Source of the DNA: Candidatus Melainabacteria bacterium MEL.A1
Lineage (GTDB): Bacteria > Cyanobacteriota > Vampirovibrionia > Gastranaerophilales > Gastranaerophilaceae
Direction of reading: 5' to 3'
Assembly (NCBI GenBank): GCA_001765415.1
Contig: CP017245.1
Coordinates: 248,001-312,000 of the forward strand
DNA: 64,000 nt
Part shown: in pieces, positions 53,644 through 62,368 of the stretch
How positions within the stretch are numbered: position 1 is the stretch's first letter
Layout: each line of letters begins with the position of its first letter
The notes under the pieces: generated by a model
What the model saw: the letters and a program-made list of their open reading frames with translations, nothing else
The model's database searches: none
Told to the model about the DNA's origin: nothing
Position numbers and translations under genes: made by a program

Positions 53644-55413
53644 ATGTTTAAGAAAATTTCATACGCAATAGGTTTATTTTTTTTCGCATTGTTTGCGTTT
53701 ATCATATTGAAAAATGCTAACTTAGCATCTTTTGTTGATACTGTTGAAAATAGGACTTTTGACTTGCGCCAAAGTATTTTGATTAATGAAGGTGCTAAAA
53801 AGCCAAGTGAAGATATTGTTATTGTGGCAATAGACGATGCAACCTATGAATATATTTTGGATAATTACGGAGAATGGCCACTCCCAAGGGATACTTATGC
53901 CAAAGTTATTAACTATTTAGAACAACAAAGTCCCCGTTCAATTGTTTTTGACTTGATGTTTGTAAAATCTATTAAGAGTTCAAATGGCGCAGATGAAATG
54001 TTGATTAATTCTTTTCAAAAATACAACAATATTTTCACCTCAATGAATTTTGACAACCAATCAGAAGATTTGAGAATACCACCGGAACTTCCTGATAAAT
54101 TATCTTTGAATATTCAAAACAATTCAAAAATCGATTTTAGTCAACTGACTTTTTCAAATTGTAGAAAAATTTTACAAGGTATAATTGATGCAACTTCAAA
54201 TATCGGAATAATCAATGTTTCTCGCTCAGATGATGGTATTTTAAGGAAAATGCCTTTAGTTGTGAAATATAAAGATAAATTCTATCCACAACTAGCATTA
54301 AAAGTTGGTTTAAATTATCTTGGGGAAACCCAGCAAACATTTACAATTGATAAACATTCTGATTTGCATATTGGAGATAGAAGAATTTATTTAGACAAAG
54401 ACGGGAGTGCAATCCTTAACTGGTATGGTCCAGCCGGAACATATACTTATATCCCGATGTACCAGTTGATAAAAGCGGTTAATGGCGAAAAAACAGAATT
54501 AGATTATGATTTTTCAAACAAAATTGTGTATTTTGGAACAACTGCCGCAAGTCTTTTTGACATTAAAACAGTTCCAACAGGCAAAATTTATCCGGGAGTT
54601 GAAGTTCAAGCAACATATGTAAATAATATTTTAGATAACAATTTTATCAAGAAAGTTGATAGAGGTTACACAATTGTATTAAGCTTGCTATTAGCGTTGT
54701 TGATTGCCTCAGTTGTTACTAGAGTAAATTCAGCATTTGCGGCATCAATGATGTCATTGTCGACTTATTTTGTTTATATTTTGATTGCGTATTATGCAAT
54801 GCGATTTGAGAACTTGTGGTTAGAATTGATTTATCCTTTAATATTTTCTATTGTCGCATTTACCCTTGCCTATATTGTTAAATATTTGATTAAGTCAAGG
54901 GATTTTGAACAACAATATATGCTTGCGACAACAGATGGATTGACAGAGCTTTATAACCACAGATATTTTCAAGAACAAATCAGAATGCAGGTTGAACAAT
55001 CAAAACGTTATAGCAACAATTTTTCATTAATTATTATTGATATTGATTTCTTTAAAAAATTTAATGATACATTCGGACATCAATCAGGTGATGCAGTGTT
55101 AAGACAAGTTGCGCAAACATTAAAGAAAAATGTCAGAGCAACTGATATTGTTTGCAGATATGGCGGAGAAGAAATGAGTATAATTCTCCCAAATACAACT
55201 AAAGACGAAGCTTTTGCGACTGCTCAAAAGATTTGTAATAGAGTTGCAGAAAAAACGTTTAAATTGACCGGAAATAACGAAACACATGTAACTATAAGTT
55301 TGGGGGTTTCAACATTCCCATTTGATGGTGATACTGCACCTAAAATTATAGAAGCAGCAGATAAGAAATTATATAACGCCAAAAACAATGGTAGAAACCA
55401 AGTCGGCAAGTAA
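53644..55413 (+). CDS. CHASE2-GGDEF diguanylate cyclase
   Basis: An inner-membrane protein of 589 residues that should make c-di-GMP in response to an external signal. N-terminal membrane helix (about 3-25), periplasmic CHASE2 domain (about 30-310), three helices (about 330-415) and a cytoplasmic GGDEF domain (about 430-589). The active site is RYGGEEMSI (GGEEM in place of GGDEF; the first Glu is allowed, Phe to Met is mild). RATD five residues upstream is an inhibitory I-site (RxxD). TTGAGG overlaps the usable ATG at 53644. It may feed the PilZ protein at 13727-14317. Confidence 0.94.
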   Translation: MFKKISYAIGLFFFALFAFIILKNANLASFVDTVENRTFDLRQSILINEGAKKPSEDIVIVAIDDATYEYILDNYGEWPLPRDTYAKVINYLEQQSPRSIVFDLMFVKSIKSSNGADEMLINSFQKYNNIFTSMNFDNQSEDLRIPPELPDKLSLNIQNNSKIDFSQLTFSNCRKILQGIIDATSNIGIINVSRSDDGILRKMPLVVKYKDKFYPQLALKVGLNYLGETQQTFTIDKHSDLHIGDRRIYLDKDGSAILNWYGPAGTYTYIPMYQLIKAVNGEKTELDYDFSNKIVYFGTTAASLFDIKTVPTGKIYPGVEVQATYVNNILDNNFIKKVDRGYTIVLSLLLALLIASVVTRVNSAFAASMMSLSTYFVYILIAYYAMRFENLWLELIYPLIFSIVAFTLAYIVKYLIKSRDFEQQYMLATTDGLTELYNHRYFQEQIRMQVEQSKRYSNNFSLIIIDIDFFKKFNDTFGHQSGDAVLRQVAQTLKKNVRATDIVCRYGGEEMSIILPNTTKDEAFATAQKICNRVAEKTFKLTGNNETHVTISLGVSTFPFDGDTAPKIIEAADKKLYNAKNNGRNQVGK

Positions 55414-55427
55414 AATTTAGTTGCCTG

Positions 55428-55456
55428 TTTACTTATAACCTTTTGTGTAATATAAT
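55428..55456 (+). promoter_or_regulatory. Promoter giving a leaderless mnmG mRNA
   Basis: TTTACT (55428-55433), 17 bp, TATAAT (55451-55456), six bases, ATG at 55463. No ribosome binding site can fit. Confidence 0.72.
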
Positions 55457-55462
55457 TTTTGT

Positions 55463-57346
55463 ATGAATTACCTCAATAATAAATATGATATTATAGTTGT
55501 TGGAGCAGGACATGCAGGTTGTGAAGCTGCTATCTCTTGCGCCAAATTAGGTGCAAAAGTTTTACTATCCACATTGAATGTTGAACATATTGCTCTTATG
55601 CCTTGTAACCCTGCAGTTGGTGGCCCTGCAAAATCAACTTTAGTTAGAGAAATTGATGCTCTTGGTGGCGTTATGGGTGAAGCTGCTGATGCGACTTACA
55701 TTCAGATGAAGATGCTAAATTCGTCTAAAGGACCTGCGGTTAGGGCTTTGCGAGCGCAATCTGATAAACGTCAGTATATGGATTATATGCGCAATATTAT
55801 TGAGAATAATGAAAATATTTATCTTAGACAAGCGTGTATAACTGATTTGTTGGTTGAAAATGACAGAGTTGTCGGCGCAGTTGACGAATTTGGAATTGAA
55901 TATTCTGCAGGAGCTGTTGTTTTAACGACTGGAACTTCTTTAAACGGTAGAATTTTTGTCGGACTTCGCTCATATAGTGCCGGCAGAATGGGAGAAAAAG
56001 CGGCTTACGGTTTGTCTGAATCTCTTGTGAAACATGGAATAAATATCAAAAAATTGAAAACCGGTACTCCTCCGAGAGTTGATAAACGCACAATTGATTA
56101 TTCTAAAATGACAATTCAACCCGGAGATGAAACCTTACATTTCTACTCATTTAGACCGGACAGACCTGTAAGAAAACAATATCCTTGCTATTTAACAAGA
56201 ACGAACGAGGAAACCCATAATATTATCAGGGCAAATTTAGACAAATCACCAATGTTTAGAGGATTAATTCAAGGCGTTGGACCTCGTTATTGCCCATCTA
56301 TTGAGGATAAAGTTGTCAGATTTAGCGAAAATCCTTCTCATCATATTTTTATTGAGCCGGAAGGCTTAGGAACCTATGAAGTATATATTCAAGGTTTTTC
56401 AAGCAGTTTGCCTGCAGATGTTCAGGTTAAAATGTTAAGAACTTTACCTGGACTTGAAAATGCTCATGTTATCAAACCTGCTTATGCGGTTGAATATGAT
56501 TATGTTCCGACAGTACAAACAACCCATTCATTAATGTCCAAAAAGATTAAGGGACTGTTCTTTGGCGGTCAAATTAACGGCACAAGCGGATATGAAGAAG
56601 CTGCAGCACAAGGTTTAATTGCCGGAATTAATGCTTATAATTATTTGAACAATTCTGAATTATTGGAGCTTTCAAGAAGTTCTTCATATATCGGAACATT
56701 AATTGATGATTTAGTAACAAAAGATATTCAAGATCCTTACAGAATGCTAACTTCTCGATCAGAATATCGTTTGTTGTTAAGACAAGATAACGCCGATGCA
56801 AGACTTACTCCAATCGGGAAAAAGGTTGGTTTGATTGATGATGCTCAATATAAAGTCTTTACCGACAAACAGGAAGCAATTGAACGTGAAATGTTGAGAA
56901 TTAAGGATGCTAAAATATCTGCGACAGATGAAGTTAATTCGGTTCTTGCAAAAGTTGGTCAAAATATCGATAGAGGTATTAAAATTGCAGAACTGTTGAA
57001 ACGCCCTGACATTGATTACAACATCATAAAAGAAATTGACGAAGAAACCAAAAATTTAAATATTCCATTTGATGTTGCAGAACAAGTTGAAATTTTGACA
57101 AAATATGACGGATACTTGAAGCGACAAGAACAACAGGTTAAAGAAGCAGGGAAATTGGATAAATTCAAAATTCCTGATGATATTGATTATTCAAAGATTG
57201 AACATATCTCATCAGAAACAAAAGATAAGTTATCAAAAATTCGGCCAAAAACATTGGCTCAAGCCTCTCGTATCGGTGGAGTAAAGCCTGCAGATATTTC
57301 AATTTTGATGGTAATGTTAGAACGCCATCAGGTTGCAAAATTATAA
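55463..57346 (+). CDS. mnmG: tRNA uridine-5-carboxymethylaminomethyl modification enzyme MnmG
   Basis: MnmG with MnmE installs the carboxymethylaminomethyl group on wobble U34 of several tRNAs. 627 residues: FAD fold YDIIVVGAGHAGCEAAISCAKLGAKVLLST (about 8-37), NPAVGGPAKSTLVREIDALGG, KTGTPPRVDKRTIDYS (about 200), the C-terminal helical MnmE-binding half and an end RIGGVKPADISILMVMLERH. Complete. MnmD-like activity at 2362-3618 would act downstream of it. Leaderless start, as in several neighbours in this window. Confidence 0.97.
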   Translation: MNYLNNKYDIIVVGAGHAGCEAAISCAKLGAKVLLSTLNVEHIALMPCNPAVGGPAKSTLVREIDALGGVMGEAADATYIQMKMLNSSKGPAVRALRAQSDKRQYMDYMRNIIENNENIYLRQACITDLLVENDRVVGAVDEFGIEYSAGAVVLTTGTSLNGRIFVGLRSYSAGRMGEKAAYGLSESLVKHGINIKKLKTGTPPRVDKRTIDYSKMTIQPGDETLHFYSFRPDRPVRKQYPCYLTRTNEETHNIIRANLDKSPMFRGLIQGVGPRYCPSIEDKVVRFSENPSHHIFIEPEGLGTYEVYIQGFSSSLPADVQVKMLRTLPGLENAHVIKPAYAVEYDYVPTVQTTHSLMSKKIKGLFFGGQINGTSGYEEAAAQGLIAGINAYNYLNNSELLELSRSSSYIGTLIDDLVTKDIQDPYRMLTSRSEYRLLLRQDNADARLTPIGKKVGLIDDAQYKVFTDKQEAIEREMLRIKDAKISATDEVNSVLAKVGQNIDRGIKIAELLKRPDIDYNIIKEIDEETKNLNIPFDVAEQVEILTKYDGYLKRQEQQVKEAGKLDKFKIPDDIDYSKIEHISSETKDKLSKIRPKTLAQASRIGGVKPADISILMVMLERHQVAKL

Positions 57347-57376
57347 TTTAATTGTCAGCTTGCTAAAGCCAACCTA

Positions 57377-58861
57377 CTATTTGATATAACTATTTAACAT
57401 ACTAAAATCCCAAGGTTTGATATTTTGTCGTTTTGCTAGTCCAAAATATGTAAATGATTTGGTTAATGGATGAGTTAATAAACCATAGTTATGTTTTTGA
57501 TAAGTGGCGTGATTAACTCCATCAATATCATGTGATGTTGTTTGTATTATCTTTAAAGCTTCTCTAGGGAAAGTAAGTTCAAAATATGTTTTGTTTTGGT
57601 ATTCTTTTTTTATTTTAAAAGTGTTGTATGCTTTGTTTTCATTAAAATCTAATTTTGCAACATTTTTGTTAGCATGTTTAGATGTCACATTTTTTTTAGT
57701 AAAATCAATTATTTCGTTATTATTTTTTTGAACTTCCGGTATAATTTTAACATTATTGAATTTAACATCTAAATAATTTGTTACTCCATTTCGGACTACC
57801 GTTGTAATCATACGTTTATAATTTTTATCGTATATTGTAAAAGTGTGTTGTTTATAGTATGAATCAATACCCGCTTCTAAATATGGCATACCGTCTTTTT
57901 TGTTATTAAAATAGAAAGTAATATATGAACTACTTTTTATTACATCAAATGATAAATCCGGATGTTTATTTAAAATATTACTAAAGTCTGTACTTTTTAA
58001 ATTTTTATATCTTGCCCAAAGATCTTCAAAATTGGCAGGTGAAACATCTCCAAATAAGTTTTTTATTATTGAAGATGCAATATTTATGCGTTTTTTATCT
58101 AGAACTTGATTTTTTCGTTCTTCTCTAATTTTAGATATAACTTCTTCTTTTGTTAGAGGAGCTTTTGCTGAAATTATAGTATCCGGCTCTGGTTTTGTAA
58201 TCACAGTTTTTGGGTTTATGTTAGTTGTTTTTGGCATAACAAGTTTAGTGTTTTCTTTTAGTTTTGTAGCCTCTGATTTATGTTTGATTAAACCTGTTAA
58301 AATATTTGCAATTCCTGATTTTTGTTCTCTGATTTCAGGAGTTATTCCTTGCTTGTATGCTTCTTTTAGAATGTTTGTATATTTTTCTAACATTGTTTGA
58401 AGTGATGAGTTTTTAGCGTTTAATTTTGTATTTTTATTTTGCAAACTCTGATTTGCCATATTTTGTTCATCTAATTCAGTTTGCAAACTTTTATTTTCAT
58501 TTTTTTGCTTTTTTAAGTCTAATTGTAGTTTTTCATTTTGAGCAGATAGAGTTTGGTTTCCATATTTTTCTTTCACCAATTCTGTTTGTAAACTAGAATT
58601 AGTTTGTCGCAACTTATCATATTGGTTTTGTAAAACTTGATTAGTAATTTTTTGATTTGAGATAAATTCGTCTTTTTGTGCAATTTTATTTTTTAACGGT
58701 TCTACTGCCTCAATAATATCTTTTTTTGCAATACTAGCAGCATCATCAACTGCTTGTTTTATTGCAGATGTTGCATCATTTAATTTAACAACTTTTAAAA
58801 ATTTTTTTTGTTCAAGTTTACTAATATACTTACCAGCAATCTGGTTAACTTCGAGAACCAT
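57377..58861 (-). CDS. Long coiled-coil protein of unknown function
   Basis: 494 residues from MVLEVNQIAGKYISKLEQK with AAAGGGA upstream (an in-frame upstream ATG at 58879 is a second choice). Residues about 30-170 are a continuous coiled coil with Gln/Asn-rich repeats (LQTEL, NQSLQNKNTKL). A Lys/Pro-rich linker follows, then a C-terminal domain of about 220 residues (from about 270) rich in Phe, Tyr and Asn with beta-strand patterns (DVKFNNVKIIPE). No signal peptide or membrane segment; export by an unknown route is possible. No family recognised. Confidence 0.72.
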   Translation of the reverse strand: MVLEVNQIAGKYISKLEQKKFLKVVKLNDATSAIKQAVDDAASIAKKDIIEAVEPLKNKIAQKDEFISNQKITNQVLQNQYDKLRQTNSSLQTELVKEKYGNQTLSAQNEKLQLDLKKQKNENKSLQTELDEQNMANQSLQNKNTKLNAKNSSLQTMLEKYTNILKEAYKQGITPEIREQKSGIANILTGLIKHKSEATKLKENTKLVMPKTTNINPKTVITKPEPDTIISAKAPLTKEEVISKIREERKNQVLDKKRINIASSIIKNLFGDVSPANFEDLWARYKNLKSTDFSNILNKHPDLSFDVIKSSSYITFYFNNKKDGMPYLEAGIDSYYKQHTFTIYDKNYKRMITTVVRNGVTNYLDVKFNNVKIIPEVQKNNNEIIDFTKKNVTSKHANKNVAKLDFNENKAYNTFKIKKEYQNKTYFELTFPREALKIIQTTSHDIDGVNHATYQKHNYGLLTHPLTKSFTYFGLAKRQNIKPWDFSMLNSYIK

Positions 58862-58941
58862 ATTTAATATCCCTTTCATAGTAACTTCCAATAAATAAAT
58901 CACACAAAACGTATGAAAGTTGCTAAAATTTTCTAAAAAAT

Positions 58942-59012
58942 TTCCCAGAGATGGATTCGAACCACCGTTGAAAGATCCAGAGTCTTTAGTCCTGCCGCTA
59001 GACGATCTGGGA
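58942..59012 (-). tRNA. tRNA-Gln (anticodon CUG)
   Basis: 71 nt on the minus strand without encoded CCA. Acceptor TCCCAGA pairs with TCTGGGA; D arm GTCTAGCGGCAGGAC; anticodon stem AAAGA/TCTTT around CTCTGGA giving CUG; T arm GGTGG TTCGAAT CCATC. The U1-A72 pair and Glu-like D arm fit tRNA-Gln charged through GatCAB. Confidence 0.94.
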
Positions 59013-59026
59013 ATAACTGCAAGTTT

Positions 59027-59055
59027 ATTCTATTGCAAACATTAAAATAATGCAA
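59027..59055 (-). promoter_or_regulatory. Promoter of tRNA-Gln
   Basis: Minus strand: TTGCAT (59055-59050), 17 bp, TAGAAT (59032-59027). Confidence 0.75.
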
Positions 59056-59075
59056 TTAAAAAAATAAAACAATTA

Positions 59076-59723
59076 TCAATTAAGTGGAATTGGAACTAAT
59101 CTGCTATAAAACTTGTATTCGTTATAACTTTTTGGAAGTGTATTCCAGTATCTGTAAATTATTTTTCCTTGATTGGTTAGTTTTTCTACTAATTCATCCG
59201 CAATTTCAATATTTGGAGCTAAATATGGGTAACAAAACGGAATACAGTCAGATGAAATTTCTATGTTTAATTGGTTAGTTGTTTTTAATTTTTTATGGTA
59301 ATTAAGAAATATTTCTTGTCTTTTGTAGTCTTTTGGAATATTGTTTTCGCCCTCTCCAACCCATAAATAAGCTCCGTCTTTTACCGGCAGAAATTTTTTA
59401 GCAGAGTTGAAGCTCGCAAATCCACAAGGTTTTGCATAATAGGAATGTGCATTGTCAACTATTAATTTAGGGTAGGTTTTAATTAATTTTTCAACATTTT
59501 TATCACAAATCCCAAAATAGTTAGGATATAAAATAAATTTATCTTTTGGAAAATTTTGTAATGGGAAAAAATTATCATCAATATTATAAAATATAGGTTT
59601 GCATTTTACTTCAAATGCGGTATGTCGCATAACATCACACAGATAATATGGCATGTAGATTTCTTTAATTTTATATGTTTGTAATAGATATTTGAAGGCA
59701 TCTCTCGCAAATCGAAATTTCAT
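59076..59723 (-). CDS. Compact DegT/DnrJ-like PLP aminotransferase homologue
   Basis: 215 residues, about 60% of the usual 350-400. Seen: KEIYMPYYLCDVMRHTAFEV (start of the large domain), PIFYNIDDNF, LYPNYFGICDKNVEKLIKTYPKLIVDNAHSYYAKPCGFASFNSAKKFLPVKDGAYLW, where IVDNAH carries the Asp contact to the cofactor and SAKKFLPVKDGAYL resembles the lysine-containing S(x)RKxLPVPDGG segment of this family. The N-terminal helices and part of the C-terminal domain are missing, so activity is uncertain. ATG lies six bases after TATAAT, a leaderless start. Confidence 0.62.
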   Translation of the reverse strand: MKFRFARDAFKYLLQTYKIKEIYMPYYLCDVMRHTAFEVKCKPIFYNIDDNFFPLQNFPKDKFILYPNYFGICDKNVEKLIKTYPKLIVDNAHSYYAKPCGFASFNSAKKFLPVKDGAYLWVGEGENNIPKDYKRQEIFLNYHKKLKTTNQLNIEISSDCIPFCYPYLAPNIEIADELVEKLTNQGKIIYRYWNTLPKSYNEYKFYSRLVPIPLN

Positions 59724-59729
59724 AAAGGA

Positions 59730-59738
59730 ATTATAGCA
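59730..59738 (-). promoter_or_regulatory. Extended -10 for a leaderless mRNA
   Basis: Minus strand TGC TATAAT (59738-59730), then TCCTTT and ATG. The TG one base before the hexamer makes up for a poor -35. Confidence 0.65.
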
Positions 59739-59842
59739 AAAATATTTGTATTTAATAAATCGTAATGAAATTATCTAAATTTTTAAAGTTCTTATAAAAA
59801 ACAACCGATAAATAAAATAGTAAAAGACTTAGGGTGTATCTT

Positions 59843-60232
59843 ATGGCAATAAATGGAGTAACAAGTTTTTCGTCATACCATGTATGTTCCGGAAGCGGAA
59901 TTGATGCAGAGTGGGAACGTATTCAAAGACGATTGAAAGAATATGGCATAAAATCTTCCGGTAGCAAGGCTACCGATATGTCGAAATTGCGTGATATTGA
60001 AATGCGAGAAGTTAAAACATTAACTACTCCGTCAAGTAAATTTTTGACTATAACAAAATCAGAACAAGAAAAAATAATTGAGCAAAAAAATAGTCATAAA
60101 GTCAATAAACAACTTAAAAAGGAAGAAAAAGACGAATATAACTCAGAAAAATACCAAAATACTCAAAAAGCTATGAATACGCTCGGTGAACAGATTTATT
60201 TAGTGATAAAAATGAAGAAAACGAATGGTTAA
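59843..60232 (+). CDS. Charged protein of unknown function
   Basis: 129 residues from MAINGVTSFSSYHV with AGGGTG upstream (a GTG at 59834 overlaps that site). The central and end parts are Lys/Glu-rich helices. The N-terminal NGVTSFSSY text resembles leaders seen on several non-homologous proteins of this group, such as the NISFTP text at 22658. Its stop overlaps a minus-strand remnant. No family recognised. Confidence 0.55.
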   Translation: MAINGVTSFSSYHVCSGSGIDAEWERIQRRLKEYGIKSSGSKATDMSKLRDIEMREVKTLTTPSSKFLTITKSEQEKIIEQKNSHKVNKQLKKEEKDEYNSEKYQNTQKAMNTLGEQIYLVIKMKKTNG

Positions 60233-60383
60233 TGTCTGTGATTTTGCGGTATTTCTGCAAAAAGGCAATGAAAGCCACCATCATATTTCTCTATTAAGTC
60301 GAAAACAAAATCTTTGCCAACAAAATGAATGTCTTCTGGTAATTGCCCCTAACTAGCAAAATATATTTATCACGAGCATTCAT
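60230..60383 (-). pseudogene. Frameshifted remnant of a small gene
   Basis: From ATG at 60383, MNARDKYILLV reads in one frame; a shift near 60348 continues as GQLPEDIHFVGKDFVFDLIE and on to PQNHRH and a stop at 60230-60232. Neither frame alone covers the whole. The amino acid text is coding-like, which supports a decayed 50-residue gene of unknown family. Confidence 0.4.
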
Positions 60384-60389
60384 AAGAAT

Positions 60390-61634
60390 ATGAAATGCCA
60401 AATAGTTACAAACTCGATTAAAAATTTTAAAACAACAAACATCGGAGGACTACCAGTCCACCCAATTATAAGAACCCCGAAACTTGAAGAAGTTCAAGAT
60501 ATTCTTGAATTGAAGTCCAAAATCAAAATTGGCGAAGGAACATCCGGAACCGCTTATGAATATGGCGAAAATGTAATAAAAATTTTCGACAAAATTCTAA
60601 AAAAACTTGCAAAGAAAACTTTATTTTCTGAAATGGATAACTTGGCAAGTTTGAGCCATTTAATTACTAAATCGGGGAACGAAAATTACCTCCACAACAC
60701 ACAAAAAGGACTTTTCGCATTTGAAAAAGATAAATTGCCTATCCTTGTTTCATCAAAAGTTGCTGGAGAAAATCCACACCCGATAGAAGCACCATTCAAC
60801 GAAAAGAACCTTGAAGCGATTGTCGAAACTCTTAACCGACTTGATAAAGGTTTTGGCAAAACTCAGTTCCTGCAAGCCGATATGCGGCCTCCAAATATTA
60901 AAATCACAGAAAACGATGCAGGATTACTCGATTTTGAATACCTTCAAAGAGTAAAACTTGGGGATGAGAAAAATATAGAAAAAACAGCAAAAACTCTTCC
61001 TCAACTCAACAAATCAAACTACACATTCTTTTTAAATGAAAGCGACACAGGTTTTGGAACAAGTAACCTGAGAGCATTTGAATACGATACACTTGCTCCT
61101 TATTTATATAGAAGTCCAAATATTACACAAGCCCAAGAAACGTTTAGAAATTATATAAAATTAAAAAGTGAACACCATTTGGAAATGGCACATCACTATA
61201 ACAAACTTCAAACCGAATTAGGAGACGAAATATTTAAAAGAATGGAAGCAGAAGAAGCATGTCACTACATGGCGTTAAAAAGCTGAGATAAAGACATCTT
61301 ACATTCAGAGGCCGCTAAACTTCATATGTATTCATTCTTACGTTGGGTAAACCTTACAGCTCAAAAACTCAGTGCTCCGCCTATTAACATTGCACAAATT
61401 GAATCATTTTTGGATAAAGAACGTGCCAGTTATATCCAAGAGATACAACTTGGTATTACAAACAAAGATGCAGTAAAAGTTTATTACTATACAAACGCAA
61501 AAAATACCGCAGATAAAATTTCGAATTTGATTGCTTATGCAGCACAAACGTATAAAATTCCACCTGAAAGGCTTATGCAAAAAGCTGAATTTGGATTACT
61601 AACCGACAAATTATTATGTAAAAGAACACTTTAA
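60390..61634 (+). pseudogene. Protein-kinase-like gene interrupted by one in-frame TGA
   Basis: The first 298 codons encode a kinase-like fold: KIKIGEGTSGTAYEYGENVIKIF (Gly-rich loop 48-53, candidate Lys64), FSEMDNLASL with a possible helix-C Glu81, LQADMRPPNIKITENDAGLLDFEYL with a QAD in place of HRD (Asp164, Asn169) and DFE in place of DFG (Asp181). A TGA at 61284-61286 ends it, yet the same frame stays open without another stop to 61632-61634 and reads DKDILHSEAAKLHMYSFLRWVNLTAQKL, a clean continuation. A TGG to TGA change would explain it. Alternatives are readthrough or two separate genes. Likely an atypical, effector-like kinase. Confidence 0.55.
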
Positions 61635-61649
61635 ATGCGAAACAGCCGG

Positions 61650-61684
61650 TAGGGTGGGAAAAGCCAGTAGCGGCTCCCACCCTA
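61650..61684. repeat. GC-rich hairpin after the kinase-like gene
   Basis: TAGGGTGGGA and TCCCACCCTA are a perfect 10-bp inverted repeat around AAAGCCAGTAGCGGC; ATTCTTTTAAA follows. A terminator or a mobile palindromic element. Confidence 0.75.
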
Positions 61685-61765
61685 CATTCTTTTAAATACG
61701 TTATGCAAAAGATGTTAAACTATAAACATTTATTAAAAAGAATGTAGAACAAAAAATTTAATAAT

Positions 61766-61880
61766 TAGACATGCAATTTAATAAATCCTAGACATTCAAG
61801 ATAATAAAAATTCCCCCTAAAAGGAGTTAAATTTAAGATTTATTATTTTGCGTGTCAGACATTTCAAATTTAAGTGTCTA
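61766..61880. repeat. Nested AT-rich inverted repeats, MITE- or att-like
   Basis: gacatgcaatttaataaatc (from 61768) matches the complement of gatttattattttgcgtgtc (61838-61857) at 17 of 20 bases, and CTAGACATTCAA near 61789 faces TTTAAGTGTCTAG near 61869. The centre is CCCCCTAAAAGGAG. No gene lies in 61635-62059. Confidence 0.6.
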
Positions 61881-62029
61881 GTTATATAGATAACAATCGA
61901 ACTCCTGAAATAGGCATTAAAAAAGGGCTTAAAACTAATTCTTGCCCTAATAATAGAAAAAAACTCCACCCACCAGAAGATGCTGGAAATTTTTGTAAGT
62001 AAAATTTACAAAGAATTTAATACAATAAA

Positions 62030-62060
62030 AACAGCATACTTTAAGTATGCTGTTTTTTGT
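62030..62060. terminator. Terminator of the PQ-loop/4-hydroxybutyrate dehydrogenase operon
   Basis: AACAGCATACTTTAAGTATGCTGTT is a perfect palindrome; the minus strand continues TTTATTGTATT and the plus strand TTTTTGTT, so it can act both ways. Confidence 0.85.
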
Positions 62061-62368
62061 TAATCAATTTCCACTTCTTCGTTTATTTCTATCGGAAGTT
62101 CGGCAGTTTTGGGGGCCGGATTATTTTTATATCTGTAATACAAAAACATATCTAGCAACAGAAACACTGCATTTGCGTAATATATCCAAATTACATAGTC
62201 ATTATTATGCAAAAGTTTATTTAAAATTCCGCAAATATATCCAAATAGAATTAAATATGAAAAAGTAAGGCTTTTTCCATGCACGCATTTACATTTATAA
62301 GTTTTGTATGCTGCAATCGGCCAACTTAATCCAAAGCTTGCCATCATACCGGCTTCTAATAAGCTCAT
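62060..62368 (-). CDS. Small membrane protein, PQ-loop/SemiSWEET-like
   Basis: 102 residues with three helices (about 5-22, 34-50, 58-80) and a charged tail. SFGLSWPIAAYKTYKCKCVHGKSLTFSYLILFGYICGIL...WIYYANAVFLLLDMFLYYRYK follows the three-helix pattern of SemiSWEET units, with WP in place of the PQ pair. A transport role is possible but unproven. ATG overlaps the stop of the dehydrogenase gene (ATGA), so both are coupled. AAGGAG site. Confidence 0.68.
   Translation of the reverse strand: MSLLEAGMMASFGLSWPIAAYKTYKCKCVHGKSLTFSYLILFGYICGILNKLLHNNDYVIWIYYANAVFLLLDMFLYYRYKNNPAPKTAELPIEINEEVEID

Noticed and set aside
61326..61634. Independent 102-residue gene after the kinase-like gene
   Set aside because: It is in the same frame as the upstream gene, has no ribosome binding site, and the 13 codons before its ATG are also coding-like; treated as the 3' part of one interrupted gene.
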